Made by a program: the position numbers and the translations under genes. DNA of 33,338 bases from the NCBI GenBank assembly GCA_003490025.1, contig DNJC01000021.1, positions 1 through 33,338 of the forward strand. The letters run 5' to 3'. Within the stretch, counting starts at the first letter, position 1, and the number at the start of each line of letters is the position of its first letter. The stretch comes from Geobacter sp. GTDB taxonomy: Bacteria; Desulfobacterota; Desulfuromonadia; Geobacterales; Geobacteraceae. The notes under the pieces are model-generated. The model saw nothing but the letters and a program-made list of their open reading frames with translations. It made no database searches and had not been told where the DNA came from. This document shows, piece by piece, positions 1 to 7,738 of the stretch.

Positions 1-18
1 CAGGAATGCCGCTCCTAC
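1..18 (-). repeat. Dispersed repeat, truncated by window edge
   Basis: Read on the minus strand these bases are GTAGGAGCGGCATTCCTG. The same string occurs on the plus strand at 15610-15627 inside the cytochrome oxidase operon. Eighteen identical bases in two unrelated gaps point to a dispersed repeat family. The window edge cuts this copy, so its full length is unknown. No function is visible. Confidence 0.6.
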
Positions 19-75
19 AAGTGGATGCCCCGCCTTCCTTCCCTATTTCCCCGTGGCAAACCAACTACCTAAAAC

Positions 76-1080
76 ATGGACAGCTTAACAGTGATCAGTT
101 CAGGCAACAATCCTGAAACCAAGAATGTGCTCCCCTGGCTTGCGGGAGTGAAGCCGCTCATGCTGGCGCCGATGCAGGGACTCACCAACCGCGCGCTCCG
201 CTCCGTCTTCACGAGTTGGGTCAGGCCCGACGTGGTCTGGACCGAGTTCATGCGGGTGAACCCGGTGTCGGTGAAGAAGCGCCTCATGCCGAGCGACATC
301 AGGGAAATCAGCCCCGCCGAGGACGGCGTCCCGCTGGTGGTGCAGTTGATCGGCCACGGGCGGGAAGCGCTGGTCTCTGCCGCGCAGGCCGCGCAGGCCA
401 CCGGTGCGGTGCACATCAACCTGAACATGGGGTGCCCCTACGGCCGCATGACCAGCGGGCTCACCGGCGGCGGGATGCTGAAGCGCCCGGAACTCCTGGA
501 GGAAATCATCCCTGCGCTGCGCGAGGCGATCCACGGCTCGTTCTCCATCAAGCTTCGCGCCGGGTACGACGACCCGCAGCAGGTCTTCTCGCTCCTGCCG
601 CTGTTCGAGGCGGCGCGGGTCGACTTCCTCGTGCTGCACCCCCGCACGGTGAAGCAGGCCTACGAAGGCTTAGCCGACCACGGCATCACCGCTCAGGTGG
701 TGCAGCGGACCGGCATCCCCGTCATCGCCAACGGCGACATCAGGAGCAGCGCCCAGGGACTCCGGATCCTGGAGGAGACCGGCGCCGCCGGGCTGATGCT
801 CGGGAGGGGCGGCGTCGGGGAGCCGATGCTGTTCGAGAGGCTGCGCGGCCGCGCGCCGGCCGAGCCGGAGTGCGACGAGAGAAGGGCCCTGCTGCACCGC
901 TACCTGTCGGATCTCCTGCCGCGCTACTGCGACCTTTTCTGCGGCGACGCCCAAGTCCTCGGCAAGATCAAGGGGGTCGTCTCCAACGTGGAAGACCCCG
1001 AGCTGGAGCGGGAACTAAAGCAGCTGAAGAGATCGAAGAACCTGAACGCTTTCAGGATCGCCCTGCAAGAGCTGCTTTAG
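76..1080 (+). CDS. tRNA-dihydrouridine synthase family protein
   Basis: FMN-dependent enzyme that reduces uridine to dihydrouridine in tRNA, in the cytoplasm. The TIM-barrel signature is present: LMLAPMQGLTNRALR near residues 28-42, TEFMRV near 56-61, and NLNMGCP near 115-121 with the candidate catalytic cysteine at C120. A glycine-rich GLTGGGML segment follows, and IPVIANGDI and LMLGRGG mark the FMN phosphate-binding strands. The 334 residues match the usual family size, and the sequence looks closer to the DusC-like branch than to DusA or DusB. Homologues usually begin near the LMLAPMQG strand, so the first 24 or so residues may be an extension. No strong ribosome-binding site precedes the ATG, and GTG codons at 127 or 148 are alternatives. 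The stop overlaps the stop of the convergent transporter gene by four bases. Family is certain; the tRNA position modified is not. Confidence 0.9.
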   Translation: MDSLTVISSGNNPETKNVLPWLAGVKPLMLAPMQGLTNRALRSVFTSWVRPDVVWTEFMRVNPVSVKKRLMPSDIREISPAEDGVPLVVQLIGHGREALVSAAQAAQATGAVHINLNMGCPYGRMTSGLTGGGMLKRPELLEEIIPALREAIHGSFSIKLRAGYDDPQQVFSLLPLFEAARVDFLVLHPRTVKQAYEGLADHGITAQVVQRTGIPVIANGDIRSSAQGLRILEETGAAGLMLGRGGVGEPMLFERLRGRAPAEPECDERRALLHRYLSDLLPRYCDLFCGDAQVLGKIKGVVSNVEDPELERELKQLKRSKNLNAFRIALQELL

Positions 1081-2336
1081 TCGGAGCGCTCCCAGTAATC
1101 CCTGGCGAAGAAGAACAGCGCCACGGCGACAGCCAGCACGGCTACCGGCAGCTGGAAGGCCGCATGGTACGCCTGCGCAGACTCCCCCGGTGTCATCTTC
1201 AGGAACGAGTTGATGATCATCCCCATCACCTGCTGCACCGATGCAGCCCCCATCAGCACGAAGAAATTCAACGAAGTAAGCGCCGTCCCGACGATGGTGA
1301 CCGGGAACATGGAGCGGATGATCGGGTAGATCATCACGCCGCTCGACACGGCGAGCCCCAAGGCGTAGAAGAACGCGCCCAGGGCGAGCGGCGGCATGTG
1401 ATCGATGAAACCGAGGAAGCAGCACATGAGGAGCAGCAGGACCAGCTGTCCGCAGAGCAGGGTCCTCTTGTAAGAGTGCAGCAGCTTTCGGGCGACGCTG
1501 TCGACAAAGAGGCTTCCCGTGATAAACCCGAGCGAGGTGAACATCAGCATCCTCCCCGTCTCCTCGCGGCTCAGCTTCAGCACCTCCATCAGGTAAGGCC
1601 CGCCCCACAACCCCTGCACCGCAAGGTACGCTCCGTACCAGGCGAAGGCCACCCCGCTCAGAAGCCAGAAGTCCCTGTTCCCCGTTATCTGCTTCCACGC
1701 CTCGATCATCCCGATCTTGACCGGAGCGTCTCCTTCCCCGGCGGCCGAAGGGGATACCGGGGGCCGGTCGCGTACGATCAGGAAAACAAGCAGGGTAAAG
1801 AGCGCCTGCAGCACTCCCGCGGCCAGAAACGAGTTGCGCCAGCCGATCATGGTAACGGCCAGGGCCAAGGGCGCGGTGCCGGCAAGGTTGCCGAGGTTCC
1901 CGAAGGCGACCATCAGCCCCGACACCCTGCCGAACTCCTGCTTGGTGAACCAGTGGCTGAAGATGGTGAAGGTCGCCATCAGGACGCACGCCGTCCCGAT
2001 CCCGATCAGGACGCGGGCCGCCATCGCCTGCCCCATGTTCGCGGCCTGCGAGAAGAGGATCCCCCCCAGGGCGGTGAGGACCCCGCAGCCGCTGATGACA
2101 AGGCGGCTACCGAGCCGGTCGATCATAGGTCCCAGCGGGATCTGAGCGGCGGCGTAGACGTAGAAGAGGATGCTGGAAAGGGATCCGAGTTCCGCAGGCG
2201 TGAGATTGAGTTCGCGCGAGAGGTCCTTGGCTACTACAGCGAGAGAGACCCGGTAGAAGTAGACCAGGATGTAGACCAGGGCGAGTATGGAAAAGATCAG
2301 CCAGCGCTGGCGGCGCATCCGGTTTTGCTCGTGCAT
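1077..2336 (-). CDS. MFS transporter, 12-TM type
   Basis: Inner-membrane secondary transporter of the major facilitator superfamily. The 419 residues contain about twelve hydrophobic segments in two halves. The first helix carries VYFYRVSLAVVAKDL, and the loop after helix 2 carries PMIDRLGSR, a form of the MFS loop motif. A longer reading frame upstream starts at 2390. I prefer the ATG at 2336 because a GGGGGTGAT stretch sits just upstream and the protein then begins with a short basic segment before the first helix. The style recalls the anion:cation symporter and hexuronate/glycerol-phosphate branch, but substrate cannot be read from sequence. It is convergent with the dihydrouridine synthase gene and no pathway genes accompany it. 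Confidence 0.88.
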   Translation of the reverse strand: MHEQNRMRRQRWLIFSILALVYILVYFYRVSLAVVAKDLSRELNLTPAELGSLSSILFYVYAAAQIPLGPMIDRLGSRLVISGCGVLTALGGILFSQAANMGQAMAARVLIGIGTACVLMATFTIFSHWFTKQEFGRVSGLMVAFGNLGNLAGTAPLALAVTMIGWRNSFLAAGVLQALFTLLVFLIVRDRPPVSPSAAGEGDAPVKIGMIEAWKQITGNRDFWLLSGVAFAWYGAYLAVQGLWGGPYLMEVLKLSREETGRMLMFTSLGFITGSLFVDSVARKLLHSYKRTLLCGQLVLLLLMCCFLGFIDHMPPLALGAFFYALGLAVSSGVMIYPIIRSMFPVTIVGTALTSLNFFVLMGAASVQQVMGMIINSFLKMTPGESAQAYHAAFQLPVAVLAVAVALFFFARDYWERSD

Positions 2337-2499
2337 GTGTATCACCCCCGCCGGCACTCTAGCACAGCGCTTATATAGGCGTAAAGACAACTCTTTCCTG
2401 GAATCCGCGCTTCCGTAAAAGATGAGCGGCTCCGCTTGTGCCTTCTCATTTTTCCGCTACTCTCTTCTTTTGTCATTAATGTCTGCCGCGGAGTTTGCC

Positions 2500-3537
2500 A
2501 TGTTCCTTGAGAGCGATCTGAAACTCGGATTCAGCGACGTGTTGATCAGACCCAAGCGGTCCAACCTGAAAAGCCGCTCACAGGTAGACCTGCAACGACA
2601 CTTCAAGTTTCTGCACAGCAAGAACGAATGGACCGGCGTCCCGATCATCGCGGCGAACATGGACACCACCGGCACCTTTCAGGTCGCCGAACGCCTCGCC
2701 GCCCACGGCATGCTGACCGCCGTCCACAAGCATTACAGCGTCGCGGAGTGGGACGCCTTTCTCGACGGCCGCGCCGACGACATCTATTCCCGCATCATGG
2801 TCAGCACCGGTTCCTCCGAATCCGACTTCGAAAAGCTCTCGGCCATCATGGGGAACCACCCCAAGGTCGAGTTCATCTGCATCGACGTCGCCAACGGCTA
2901 CGCGGAGGCCTTCGTGGAATTCGTGCAGAAGGTCAGGAACACCTTCACCGAAAAAACGATAGTGGCCGGCAACGTGGTGACCGGCGAGATGGTCGAGGAA
3001 CTTCTACTATCCGGCGCCGATATCGTCAAGGTCGGGATCGGGCCCGGCTCCGTCTGCACCACCCGCGTCAAGGCCGGGGTCGGTTACCCGCAGCTTTCCG
3101 CCGTAATCGAATGCGCCGATGCCGCCCACGGGTTGGGAGGGAGGATCATTTCCGACGGCGGCTGCACCTGCCCGGGCGACGTCGCCAAGGCGTTCGGAGG
3201 GGGAGCCGATTTCGTGATGCTGGGAGGGATGTTCGCCGGGCATGACGAGTGCGGCGGGCAGTTGCTCGAGCGCGGCGGACGGCAGTTCAAGCTCTTTTAC
3301 GGGATGAGTTCGACGACGGCTATGGACAAGCATGCCGGGGGGGTCGCGTCTTACCGCGCCTCGGAGGGGAAGACGGTCGAGGTCCCGTACCGGGGGGCGA
3401 TCGAGGAGACGGTGCGGGACATACTGGGAGGCGTCCGTTCCGCATGCACCTACGTCGGCGCCTCGGCCCTGAAGGAGCTGACCAAGCGGACCACCTTCAT
3501 CCGCGTCAGGGAGCAGGAGAACAGGGTTTTCGGGTAA
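2500..3537 (+). CDS. guaC: GMP reductase
   Basis: NADPH-dependent reductive deamination of GMP to IMP, a purine-salvage step that returns guanine nucleotides to the inosine pool. The IMPDH/GMPR barrel is complete. DLKLGFSDVLIRPKR lies near the start, VPIIAANMDT follows, and the catalytic loop GIGPGSVCTTR places C186 where Escherichia coli GuaC has its active-site cysteine. AAHGLGG, DGGCTCPGDVAKAFGGGADFV and SACTYVGA are also recognisable. The ATG at 2500 gives 345 residues, against 347 in E. coli. It has a GCGGAG ribosome-binding sequence eight to ten bases upstream, whereas frames opening at 2422 or 2479 add an unconserved hydrophobic leader. There is no CBS pair, which argues against IMP dehydrogenase. 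Similarity to the enterobacterial enzyme is unusually close for this lineage. Confidence 0.95.
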   Translation: MFLESDLKLGFSDVLIRPKRSNLKSRSQVDLQRHFKFLHSKNEWTGVPIIAANMDTTGTFQVAERLAAHGMLTAVHKHYSVAEWDAFLDGRADDIYSRIMVSTGSSESDFEKLSAIMGNHPKVEFICIDVANGYAEAFVEFVQKVRNTFTEKTIVAGNVVTGEMVEELLLSGADIVKVGIGPGSVCTTRVKAGVGYPQLSAVIECADAAHGLGGRIISDGGCTCPGDVAKAFGGGADFVMLGGMFAGHDECGGQLLERGGRQFKLFYGMSSTTAMDKHAGGVASYRASEGKTVEVPYRGAIEETVRDILGGVRSACTYVGASALKELTKRTTFIRVREQENRVFG

Positions 3538-3550
3538 AACCGGATCAACC

Positions 3551-3593
3551 AAACCGTTTGCCACAGAGAAAATCCGAGGACTTCTGAGAAAAC
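3551..3593 (+). repeat. GCCACAGAGAAAATC-type repeat, copy 1
   Basis: A roughly 40-base element with core TTTGCCACAGAGAAAATC followed by GAGGACTTCTGAGAA. A near-identical direct copy lies at 4178-4219, and an inverted pair lies at 22357-22437. It starts 14 bases after the guaC stop. Copies 1 and 2 bracket the DsrE-like gene in the same orientation. Confidence 0.75.
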
Positions 3594-3632
3594 CGGGCTT
3601 TTTTCCGTTAGAACCTGCTTCCGACCTCTTCT

Positions 3633-3656
3633 GTTCCCAAGCTGGAGCTTGGGAAC
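3633..3656. repeat. Perfect 10-bp palindrome between guaC and the DsrE-like gene
   Basis: GTTCCCAAGC, a four-base loop, then GCTTGGGAAC form a perfect ten-pair stem. It lies downstream of both convergent genes and could act as a terminator hairpin in either direction, but no T-run follows on either strand. The same palindrome is familiar to me as a dispersed element in many bacterial genomes; that is from memory and unchecked. Confidence 0.6.
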
Positions 3657-3684
3657 CAGGGGATCTGGTTGGCGGTGTGCCGCT

Positions 3685-4149
3685 TCAGTTTATGGCGATC
3701 GACGCGTATCCCTTGTTCTGATAACCGATGAGGGAGGTCAGCACGTTACGCACCATCTTCAGTTCGGGAACCAGGGTGCGGGGATCCACCTTGTACACCC
3801 GCATCGCCACGGCGCAGACCTCGAAGCGTACCCCTTTCTTTTTCAGCGCCTTGACCAAATCCAGCGCTTCCTTGTTCATCCCGGACGCCGTCAGGTATTT
3901 CACCCCCTTCCCCCGGAATGCCACCACCATCTCCGGCTGTATCCCTTGGGCAACCATCCCTTCCCAGGTTTCGTCAAAGAGTTCGAGGTTGAACACCAGC
4001 GCCTCCAGGTCCGGCGCCCTGACGTCGAAGACCACCTTCACGTTCTTCAGACCGGCAAGGGCGTCCCGGTCGTCAGGCTTCTGCTCGGCGTGCGGCACCG
4101 CAGGAAAAAGCAGCATGAGCATCAGTATCGGCCAGATAATTCGCCTCAT
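3685..4149 (-). CDS. Exported DsrE-like family protein
   Basis: A 154-residue protein. It starts with MRRIIWPILMLMLLFP and a PHAEQ cleavage-like site near residue 20, so it is probably periplasmic. The mature part fits the DsrE/YchN fold: a VKVVFDV strand, EMVVAFRGKGVKYL, then helix and strand ending in VRFEVCAVAMRV, with the single cysteine where DsrE-like proteins often keep one. The C-terminus contains VPELKMVRNVLTSLIGYQNKGYASIAIN-type sequence typical of exported DsrE-like proteins. A strong GGAGGAG ribosome-binding site lies about six bases before the ATG. Cytoplasmic relatives relay sulfur (DsrEFH, TusBCD); for exported members the role is unknown. It stands alone between two direct repeat copies. 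Confidence 0.8.
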   Translation of the reverse strand: MRRIIWPILMLMLLFPAVPHAEQKPDDRDALAGLKNVKVVFDVRAPDLEALVFNLELFDETWEGMVAQGIQPEMVVAFRGKGVKYLTASGMNKEALDLVKALKKKGVRFEVCAVAMRVYKVDPRTLVPELKMVRNVLTSLIGYQNKGYASIAIN

Positions 4150-4177
4150 TTTGTCTCCTCCGTAAAACCATTAAGGG

Positions 4178-4219
4178 AAACCATTTGCCACAGAGAAAAT
4201 CTGAGGACTTCTGAGAAAC
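4178..4219 (+). repeat. GCCACAGAGAAAATC-type repeat, copy 2
   Basis: Direct copy of the element at 3551-3593, differing at only a few positions over about 40 bases (ATTTGCCACAGAGAAAATC, then TGAGGACTTCTGAGAA). It lies between the start of the DsrE-like gene and the end of ovoB. Because it is parallel to copy 1, recombination between the two would excise the DsrE-like gene. Confidence 0.75.
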
Positions 4220-4262
4220 AAAGCACTGCTGAGAAAACCAAACCACTTCTTTTGCTTAAAAC

Positions 4263-5423
4263 CTACTTCCCACTCCGCGCTTCCAGCGCGACCCGCATGC
4301 GACGAAGCGCCTCGGCCAGGAGTTGCCGCCTGCATCCGAAGTTCAGCCTGACGTACCCGGGAAGGCCGAAGTCGACTCCGCCGGAGAGGCCGACCCCCGC
4401 CTCCTCGAAGAAGCGGACCGGATCCTCTATCCCTGTTTCACGCAGGTCTATCCAGGAAAGGTAGGTCGCCTCCACCCGGGTCACCGTCAAGCCCGGCATC
4501 TTCGCCACCTCTTGCGCCACGAGATCCCTGTTGCCACGCAGGTAGGCGAGCAGTTCCTGCCGCCACTGCTCCCCGTGCCGGTACGCCGCCTCGGCGGCCG
4601 TGTAGCCGAGCAGGTTGACATGGGGGACGATCCTCCCCATCGCCTTCCTGAAGCTGCGGCGCAGCGTATCGTCGGAGATGACGGCAAAGGAACACCCCAG
4701 CCCCGGGACGTTGTAGGTCTTGCTCGGCGCACAAAGGGTTATGGTGCGTCGGCTGATCTCCTCGGAGAGGGTCGCGATGGGGATATGCCGCACGCCTTGC
4801 TCCAGGACCAGCCCGGCATGGATCTCATCGGAGCAGATCACCATGTCGCGTCTTTGCGCGAATTCCGCCAGCGCCGTCAGCTCCTCCGCGCTCCAGACGC
4901 GCCCGACCGGGTTGTGCGGGCTGCAAAGAAGGAGCAGGGTCGTCCTCGGGGTCACCGCCCGCTCCAGCGCCTCCATGTCCGGCACCCAGCGCCCCTCGTC
5001 GCACCTCAGCGCCACCTTGATCACGTTGCGCCCGGAGAGCGGCGGCGCCGACATGAAGGGGGGATACACCGGGGTGAAGGTGATGACGTCGTCCTCCGGC
5101 GCACCGACGGCACGGCAGCTGACGTTCAGCCCGGTGACCAGCCCCGGGAGCCAGGTGATCCACTCCTGCCGCACTTCCCAGCCGAACTCGTCCCGCAGCG
5201 ACTCCATCACCGCCTGCGCCAGCCCCTCGGGCGGAGCGGTATATCCGAAAACGCCGTGGCTCACCCGCTCGTGCAGCGCATCTATCACCGCCGGCGGGGA
5301 GCGGAAATCCATGTCCGCCACCCAGAGCGGGATGATGTCCCGGTCCTCGTACCGGTCCCACTTCTCGCTGGACGTGCCGCGTCTGTCTATGATCTCGTCG
5401 AAATCGAACTTCTCACCCGTCAT
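4263..5423 (-). CDS. ovoB: PLP-dependent C-S lyase, probable OvoB
   Basis: Fold-type I PLP enzyme of the MalY/PatB group, 386 residues. Visible landmarks are LWVADMDF near 33-40, GVFGYT near 57-62, SPHNPVGR with N171, SDEIH with D199, and SKTYNVPGLG with the PLP lysine K235. PatB-type enzymes cleave carbon-sulfur bonds in cystathionine-like substrates. The gene start overlaps the stop of the OvoA-like gene as ATGA, which implies translational coupling. In ovothiol synthesis OvoA makes a histidyl-cysteine sulfoxide and a PLP lyase, OvoB, releases the mercaptohistidine, so the context fits this role directly. Without the neighbour the call would be a generic cystathionine beta-lyase or aminotransferase. 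Confidence 0.87.
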   Translation of the reverse strand: MTGEKFDFDEIIDRRGTSSEKWDRYEDRDIIPLWVADMDFRSPPAVIDALHERVSHGVFGYTAPPEGLAQAVMESLRDEFGWEVRQEWITWLPGLVTGLNVSCRAVGAPEDDVITFTPVYPPFMSAPPLSGRNVIKVALRCDEGRWVPDMEALERAVTPRTTLLLLCSPHNPVGRVWSAEELTALAEFAQRRDMVICSDEIHAGLVLEQGVRHIPIATLSEEISRRTITLCAPSKTYNVPGLGCSFAVISDDTLRRSFRKAMGRIVPHVNLLGYTAAEAAYRHGEQWRQELLAYLRGNRDLVAQEVAKMPGLTVTRVEATYLSWIDLRETGIEDPVRFFEEAGVGLSGGVDFGLPGYVRLNFGCRRQLLAEALRRMRVALEARSGK

Positions 5424-7525
5424 TTAAGCTCCCATACGGTCAACTCGGCCACGCTGTGCTGGAATTTTCGTCTCGTCTCCCGGATCACGAACGGGAGGTC
5501 GCGCGGCTCGCCCATCATCCGGAAATGCTGCGACAGTGCCGCCTTCAGCCCGTCCAGGCTCCAGACCGGTTCGCCCGCCTCCCGGTATCCCCCCAGCCAT
5601 TCCTGCTTCGTGGTGAACTCCTCCTGCCAGCTGTAGGGGGAGGCGATCACGAGGAGCCCGCCGGGGTTGATCCGGTGGTGTATCCCGGCCAGGAAACGGC
5701 GGGGTGAATATAGCCTGTCGATCAGGTTGGCCGCCAGCACCAAATCGTAGCCGGTGAATTTTTCCGGGAGGTTACAGGCATCGGCCTGGAAGAACCCCAC
5801 ACTGTCCCGCACTCCCTCCAGATCGAGGTCGGCAAGGTTCAGCTCGTGGTAGGAGACCACCTCCCCCTCCTCCGGGAGCGCGTAGCGGAGGTATCCATCC
5901 TCCTGCAGGCGTGTCGCCAGGCGGAAAAAGCGGCTGGAGAAGTCGAGCCCCGTCACCCTCTCGAACCCCCGCGCCAGCTCGAAGCTGGCGCGTCCCAAGG
6001 CGCAGCCAAGGTCAAGGGCGTGCCCTCTCGCCCGCCCGCGGGTCAGCTCCAGGCATATCTGCGCGCAGGCCCTGGGGTAGTTCGGCACGCCGAAATGTCC
6101 GGGGCCATAATGGGCGTCGCAGTACTGCGCAGTCAGTACGTCGGTCTCGTACGGGTCCTCGTGCAGTGGCACCGGCTCCGTGCTCTCGACGTAACGGAAA
6201 CCGGCGTGCTGGAAGAAGTGCCGCCTGAAGGCGTAGCGGGAGTCGCGCGTGGCCTCGTTCCCCGTCGAGATCCAGGAGCCCCCCTTGATCAGGTTGTGCC
6301 TGGTGTCGAAGGTCGGCGTCGAGAAATCGTCGTACCAGGGATGGACGCGGAAGCCGTGGAAGGGGTAGATGGGGGTTTCGGTCCATTGCCAGACGTTGCC
6401 GATGACATCGAAAAAGTCGCCTGAGGCGAACCGGTCCACGGGGCAGGAGGACGCCCAGTACTCCAGGTTGATGTTCCCCGGCGCCTCGCTCCACTGCGGC
6501 GCGTCGGGGATGTCCGCCAGATCCCGCAGGCGGTTCCACTCATCCTCGCTCGGCAGACGGATCGGCTTGCCGGACCTTGCCGCCAGCCAGTTGCAAAAGG
6601 CCTTCGCCTCCAGGTAGTTGACCTCTACCGGCCAGTTCCACGGCAGGTCTATCACCTCCAGCATGGTGCGCAGCCCCCAGCCCTCTTTGCGCGGGACCCA
6701 GAAGAGAGGATACCCGGCCTCCTTGAAACCGCGCCAGTTCCACCCCTCCTCGGTCCACCACCTGCGCTCACCGTACCCCCCGTCCTCGACGAAGGAGAGG
6801 AACTCCCGGTTCGACACCAGGTATCTGGACGCCGCGAACTCCTCGACCGTCGCCTCGTGCCGGCCGTACTCGTTGTCCCAGCCGTAGAGCGGGTGACGAT
6901 CCCCCTTGCCGAGCGTCACCTTCCCGCCAGGGACCGGCAACAGCTCGTTTGCCGGAGGCTCGCCGCAGTCGCGGCAGATGGCCCAGAAGTCGAGCGGCTG
7001 CACCCGCTCGATCGGCAATTGCCGGATCAGCACCGACGAGGTCTCCAGGTGTATCCGCTCGTGCTCGATCCCCATCACGATGGCCCAGAACGGGTCCTCC
7101 CAGGTGATGGGAAGTGTGAGCGGCATGGTCCGGATCAGCTCGTCCACCAGCTCGCGCACCTTGTCGCGGTACTGCTTCACCTCGGCTCGGCCCGGCCAGT
7201 CGTAATGGGTCTCGTCGAGGTCGTCCCAGGACATCTCGTCCACGCCGACGGCGAAGAGCGCCTCGAAGCGGGGGTTGATCCTGTTCTGTATGACCCGTGC
7301 TATCACCAGCTTGTTCACGAAGAAGGTAGCGGTGTGCCCGAAGTAGAAGATGAGCGGATGGCGCAGACGGTCCGCCCTCAGGTAGAAGGCCCCGTCGTCC
7401 TTCAGCGCATCGTACAGCCTCTCGTCCACCGTGAACGTTGCATGGAAATAGTCCAGGATCTCCTTTCTCTTCAGCTCGGGATCGCCCTCATCAAGAACTA
7501 TGGTGTGAGTCTTTGTCAAATCCAT
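5420..7525 (-). CDS. ovoA: 5-histidylcysteine sulfoxide synthase with methyltransferase domain
   Basis: Ovothiol biosynthesis enzyme OvoA. It couples cysteine to C5 of histidine as a sulfoxide using non-heme iron and oxygen; its C-terminal domain N-methylates the later product. Three parts are visible in 701 residues. First is a DinB-like domain with H64 and the iron motif HERIHLE (H155, H159, E161, pattern HX3HXE). Then comes a formylglycine-enzyme-like domain near 210-465, with EYGRHEATVEEF, RLPSEDEWNRL and NVWQWTETP. Last is a SAM methyltransferase with ALDLGCALGR near 485. The ATG at 7525 is chosen over 7555 because AGGAA lies just upstream and the protein then begins before the conserved DLTKTHTIVL. 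EgtB would lack the methyltransferase. The stop overlaps the ovoB start. Confidence 0.92.
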   Translation of the reverse strand: MDLTKTHTIVLDEGDPELKRKEILDYFHATFTVDERLYDALKDDGAFYLRADRLRHPLIFYFGHTATFFVNKLVIARVIQNRINPRFEALFAVGVDEMSWDDLDETHYDWPGRAEVKQYRDKVRELVDELIRTMPLTLPITWEDPFWAIVMGIEHERIHLETSSVLIRQLPIERVQPLDFWAICRDCGEPPANELLPVPGGKVTLGKGDRHPLYGWDNEYGRHEATVEEFAASRYLVSNREFLSFVEDGGYGERRWWTEEGWNWRGFKEAGYPLFWVPRKEGWGLRTMLEVIDLPWNWPVEVNYLEAKAFCNWLAARSGKPIRLPSEDEWNRLRDLADIPDAPQWSEAPGNINLEYWASSCPVDRFASGDFFDVIGNVWQWTETPIYPFHGFRVHPWYDDFSTPTFDTRHNLIKGGSWISTGNEATRDSRYAFRRHFFQHAGFRYVESTEPVPLHEDPYETDVLTAQYCDAHYGPGHFGVPNYPRACAQICLELTRGRARGHALDLGCALGRASFELARGFERVTGLDFSSRFFRLATRLQEDGYLRYALPEEGEVVSYHELNLADLDLEGVRDSVGFFQADACNLPEKFTGYDLVLAANLIDRLYSPRRFLAGIHHRINPGGLLVIASPYSWQEEFTTKQEWLGGYREAGEPVWSLDGLKAALSQHFRMMGEPRDLPFVIRETRRKFQHSVAELTVWELK

Positions 7526-7738
7526 GCGAGATTTCCTCATAAACAGTTGAAGCACACGCCTGTTCTGTACCAGTGCCTGCCAGTGTGCCGGACGTCTGTA
7601 GATAGCAGCAACTACCTGGTTACCGGAGTAAATAGTACCAGATATTTTACAACAGTCTGAGAGGCGAACCTAAGGGAAGGGGGCTCTGCTTGAATGGGAC
7701 GGCGAGAAAAAGCGTGGAGGGGACCCGGTAGGACTGTA

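Noticed and set aside
216..2378. 720-codon plus-strand open frame across dus and the MFS gene
   Set aside because: It overlaps two well-recognised genes in other frames. Its product is a low-complexity run of arginine, glycine, histidine and proline, typical of the off-frame of GC-rich coding DNA.
7526..7738. Search for a promoter, riboswitch or small gene in the ovoA-kinase gap
   Set aside because: The 213 bases are moderately AT-rich with several weak -10-like hexamers, but no properly spaced -35 and no credible small reading frame.
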